Below, piece by piece: positions 63,270 to 64,000 of a stretch of DNA of 64,000 nucleotides; position 1 is the first letter of the stretch, and the number at the start of each line of letters is the position of its first letter. The notes beneath the pieces were generated by a model. It was not told the DNA's origin, searched no databases, and saw nothing but the letters and a program-made list of their open reading frames with translations. Source of the stretch: Longispora fulva (GTDB lineage Bacteria; Actinomycetota; Actinomycetes; Mycobacteriales; Micromonosporaceae); assembly GCF_015751905.1 (NCBI RefSeq), contig NZ_JADOUF010000001.1, forward strand, positions 5,642,001 through 5,706,000, given 5' to 3'. A program made the translations under genes and the position numbers.

Positions 63270-64000
63270 TCAGTGGCTCATCAGGCCAGCCACCAGCGCC
63301 CCGGGGCGTCGGAGCAGCTCGAAGGTCGACGTAAACGTGGTCTGTGGATACTGCTGAACCAGGCTGACGACCCGGTCATTCACCGATCCGTCCTCCAGAT
63401 CCGCGAAGGGATGCATGATCGCCAGTCGACGACCACTGTTCCCGACGATCACCGGAGCCTCGTCCATGTCGTCCACGACGAGCCCGAAGTCCTTCGCGAA
63501 CTGGGCGGCAGCGCTCCTGTCCCTCGCACGGGATCGGTCGACCAGTAGCGGTCTACCCCGCATCAGGTCCAACAGGTCGGCTGCCAACCGCCAGTCGAGG
63601 AGCGGGTGCCAGGAGCGGTTGCCATAGTCGCGCAGGCAACGGTGGCAACTGGAATCGCACGGATCCCCACCGTGCTTCTGCAGGCGTGCCATCCACGCGT
63701 CGGCCTCATCGAGGAGTTCCTCGAACTTCTCCCCGAACCGTGCGGCATATCCGGCCCCATTCTCCAGACTGTCCGCGATGAAGACCTCGCCGAGCAGGAT
63801 GTCCTCACGAAGCTGCGGATGCACGCCGACCTGAATCTCATCCGGACCGATGTCGAGCCATGGCGCGGCGGCGTCACGCAGGAGGTAGCCGAGAGACGCC
63901 CAAGCACCCCGTCCAGAGGGGGCCTTCGGGCTAATCTGAAGGCCAGGGTCGAGATGGTCGAGACCGAGCACCAGGACATCCGTTCGCCGACGGGCCGAGA
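63270..64000 (-). CDS. DUF1998 domain protein (helicase or DrmB-like), 5' end beyond the window
   Basis: The open frame runs to the right edge, so the N terminus is outside the window. The visible 243 residues contain the DUF1998 domain: RRTDVLVLGLDHLDPGL, then LGYLLRDAAAPWLDIGPDEI, AGYAARFGEKFEELL, and the cysteine pair in CDSSCHRCLRDYGNRSWHPL. DUF1998 is found at the C terminus of DEAD/DEAH helicases and in DrmB of DISARM. A C-terminal extension (SGRRLAIMHPFADLEDGSVN) follows. It is the most upstream gene of the cluster seen here. Whether it has a helicase domain needs the sequence outside the window. Confidence 0.72.
   Translation of the reverse strand, partial: SARRRTDVLVLGLDHLDPGLQISPKAPSGRGAWASLGYLLRDAAAPWLDIGPDEIQVGVHPQLREDILLGEVFIADSLENGAGYAARFGEKFEELLDEADAWMARLQKHGGDPCDSSCHRCLRDYGNRSWHPLLDWRLAADLLDLMRGRPLLVDRSRARDRSAAAQFAKDFGLVVDDMDEAPVIVGNSGRRLAIMHPFADLEDGSVNDRVVSLVQQYPQTTFTSTFELLRRPGALVAGLMSH

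Noticed and set aside
59289-64000. Calling the cluster a complete class-2 DISARM
   Set aside because: DrmA, DrmC and DrmE cannot be seen, and the DUF1998 gene is incomplete. Naming it would exceed the evidence.

Overview
The window is very GC-rich DNA with GTG and ATG starts, GGAGG-type ribosome sites and an actinobacterial gene set. It is most likely a Micromonosporaceae-like actinomycete; this is an inference from gene content and base composition only. A housekeeping backbone (pth, rplY, prs, glmU, tRNA-Gln, ABC-F, ispE, ksgA, tatD, metG, rsmI, protein O-mannosyltransferase) runs in an order known from many actinobacteria. Accessory blocks are set into and around it.

Region 1 (1-14.5 kb) looks like a cell-surface polysaccharide locus. 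It holds a phosphotransferase-like kinase (cut by the left edge), two sulfotransferases, a Wzx-type flippase, a GH26-like lipoprotein, a methyltransferase, a WecG/TagA/CpsF glycosyltransferase and a GT2 glycosyltransferase. A minus-strand run starts with a polyprenyl-phosphate sugar-1-phosphate transferase and continues with cysQ, cysD and cysN. Sulfate activation, PAP removal, sulfotransferases and glycan assembly are together, which suggests a sulfated exopolysaccharide or glycolipid.

Region 2 (14.5-29 kb) is the conserved core: translation (pth, rplY, metG, ksgA, ABC-F), PRPP and UDP-GlcNAc supply (prs, glmU), isoprenoid synthesis (ispE), a tRNA-Gln, a fatty-acid desaturase with a TetR regulator, and tatD. 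Region 3 (29-33.2 kb) holds small hypothetical proteins and an XRE regulator. Region 4 (33.2-41.5 kb) is a tandem array of three secreted paralogues of about 880 residues, each with a beta-helix, a PKD domain and three surface repeats, and each with its own conserved promoter box and terminator hairpin. It is followed by rsmI, the protein mannosyltransferase and a secreted GH18 chitinase.

Region 5 (46.2-57 kb) has divergent type VII secretion genes eccD and eccC, a CGNR zinc-finger regulator overlapping a methyltransferase, and a copper operon (copZ-like chaperone, histidine-rich membrane-anchored protein, CopA-type ATPase) with a palindromic CsoR-like box. An NlpC/P60 hydrolase and tRNA-Arg(CCT) follow.

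Region 6 (58.1-64 kb), just past tRNA-Arg, has visibly lower GC, gene debris including a decayed HTH regulator, and then a compact minus-strand cluster. The cluster comprises an HNH nuclease, an unknown 365-residue protein, a DUF4365/PD-(D/E)XK-like protein, a cytosine-5 DNA methyltransferase and a DUF1998 protein that runs off the right edge. This looks like a DNA-modification defence island with a gene combination I do not recognise as a named system.

A structured dispersed repeat of about 118 bp occurs twice (16134 and 51688). Each copy abuts the stop codon of a different gene, and the hairpin arms show paired base changes.
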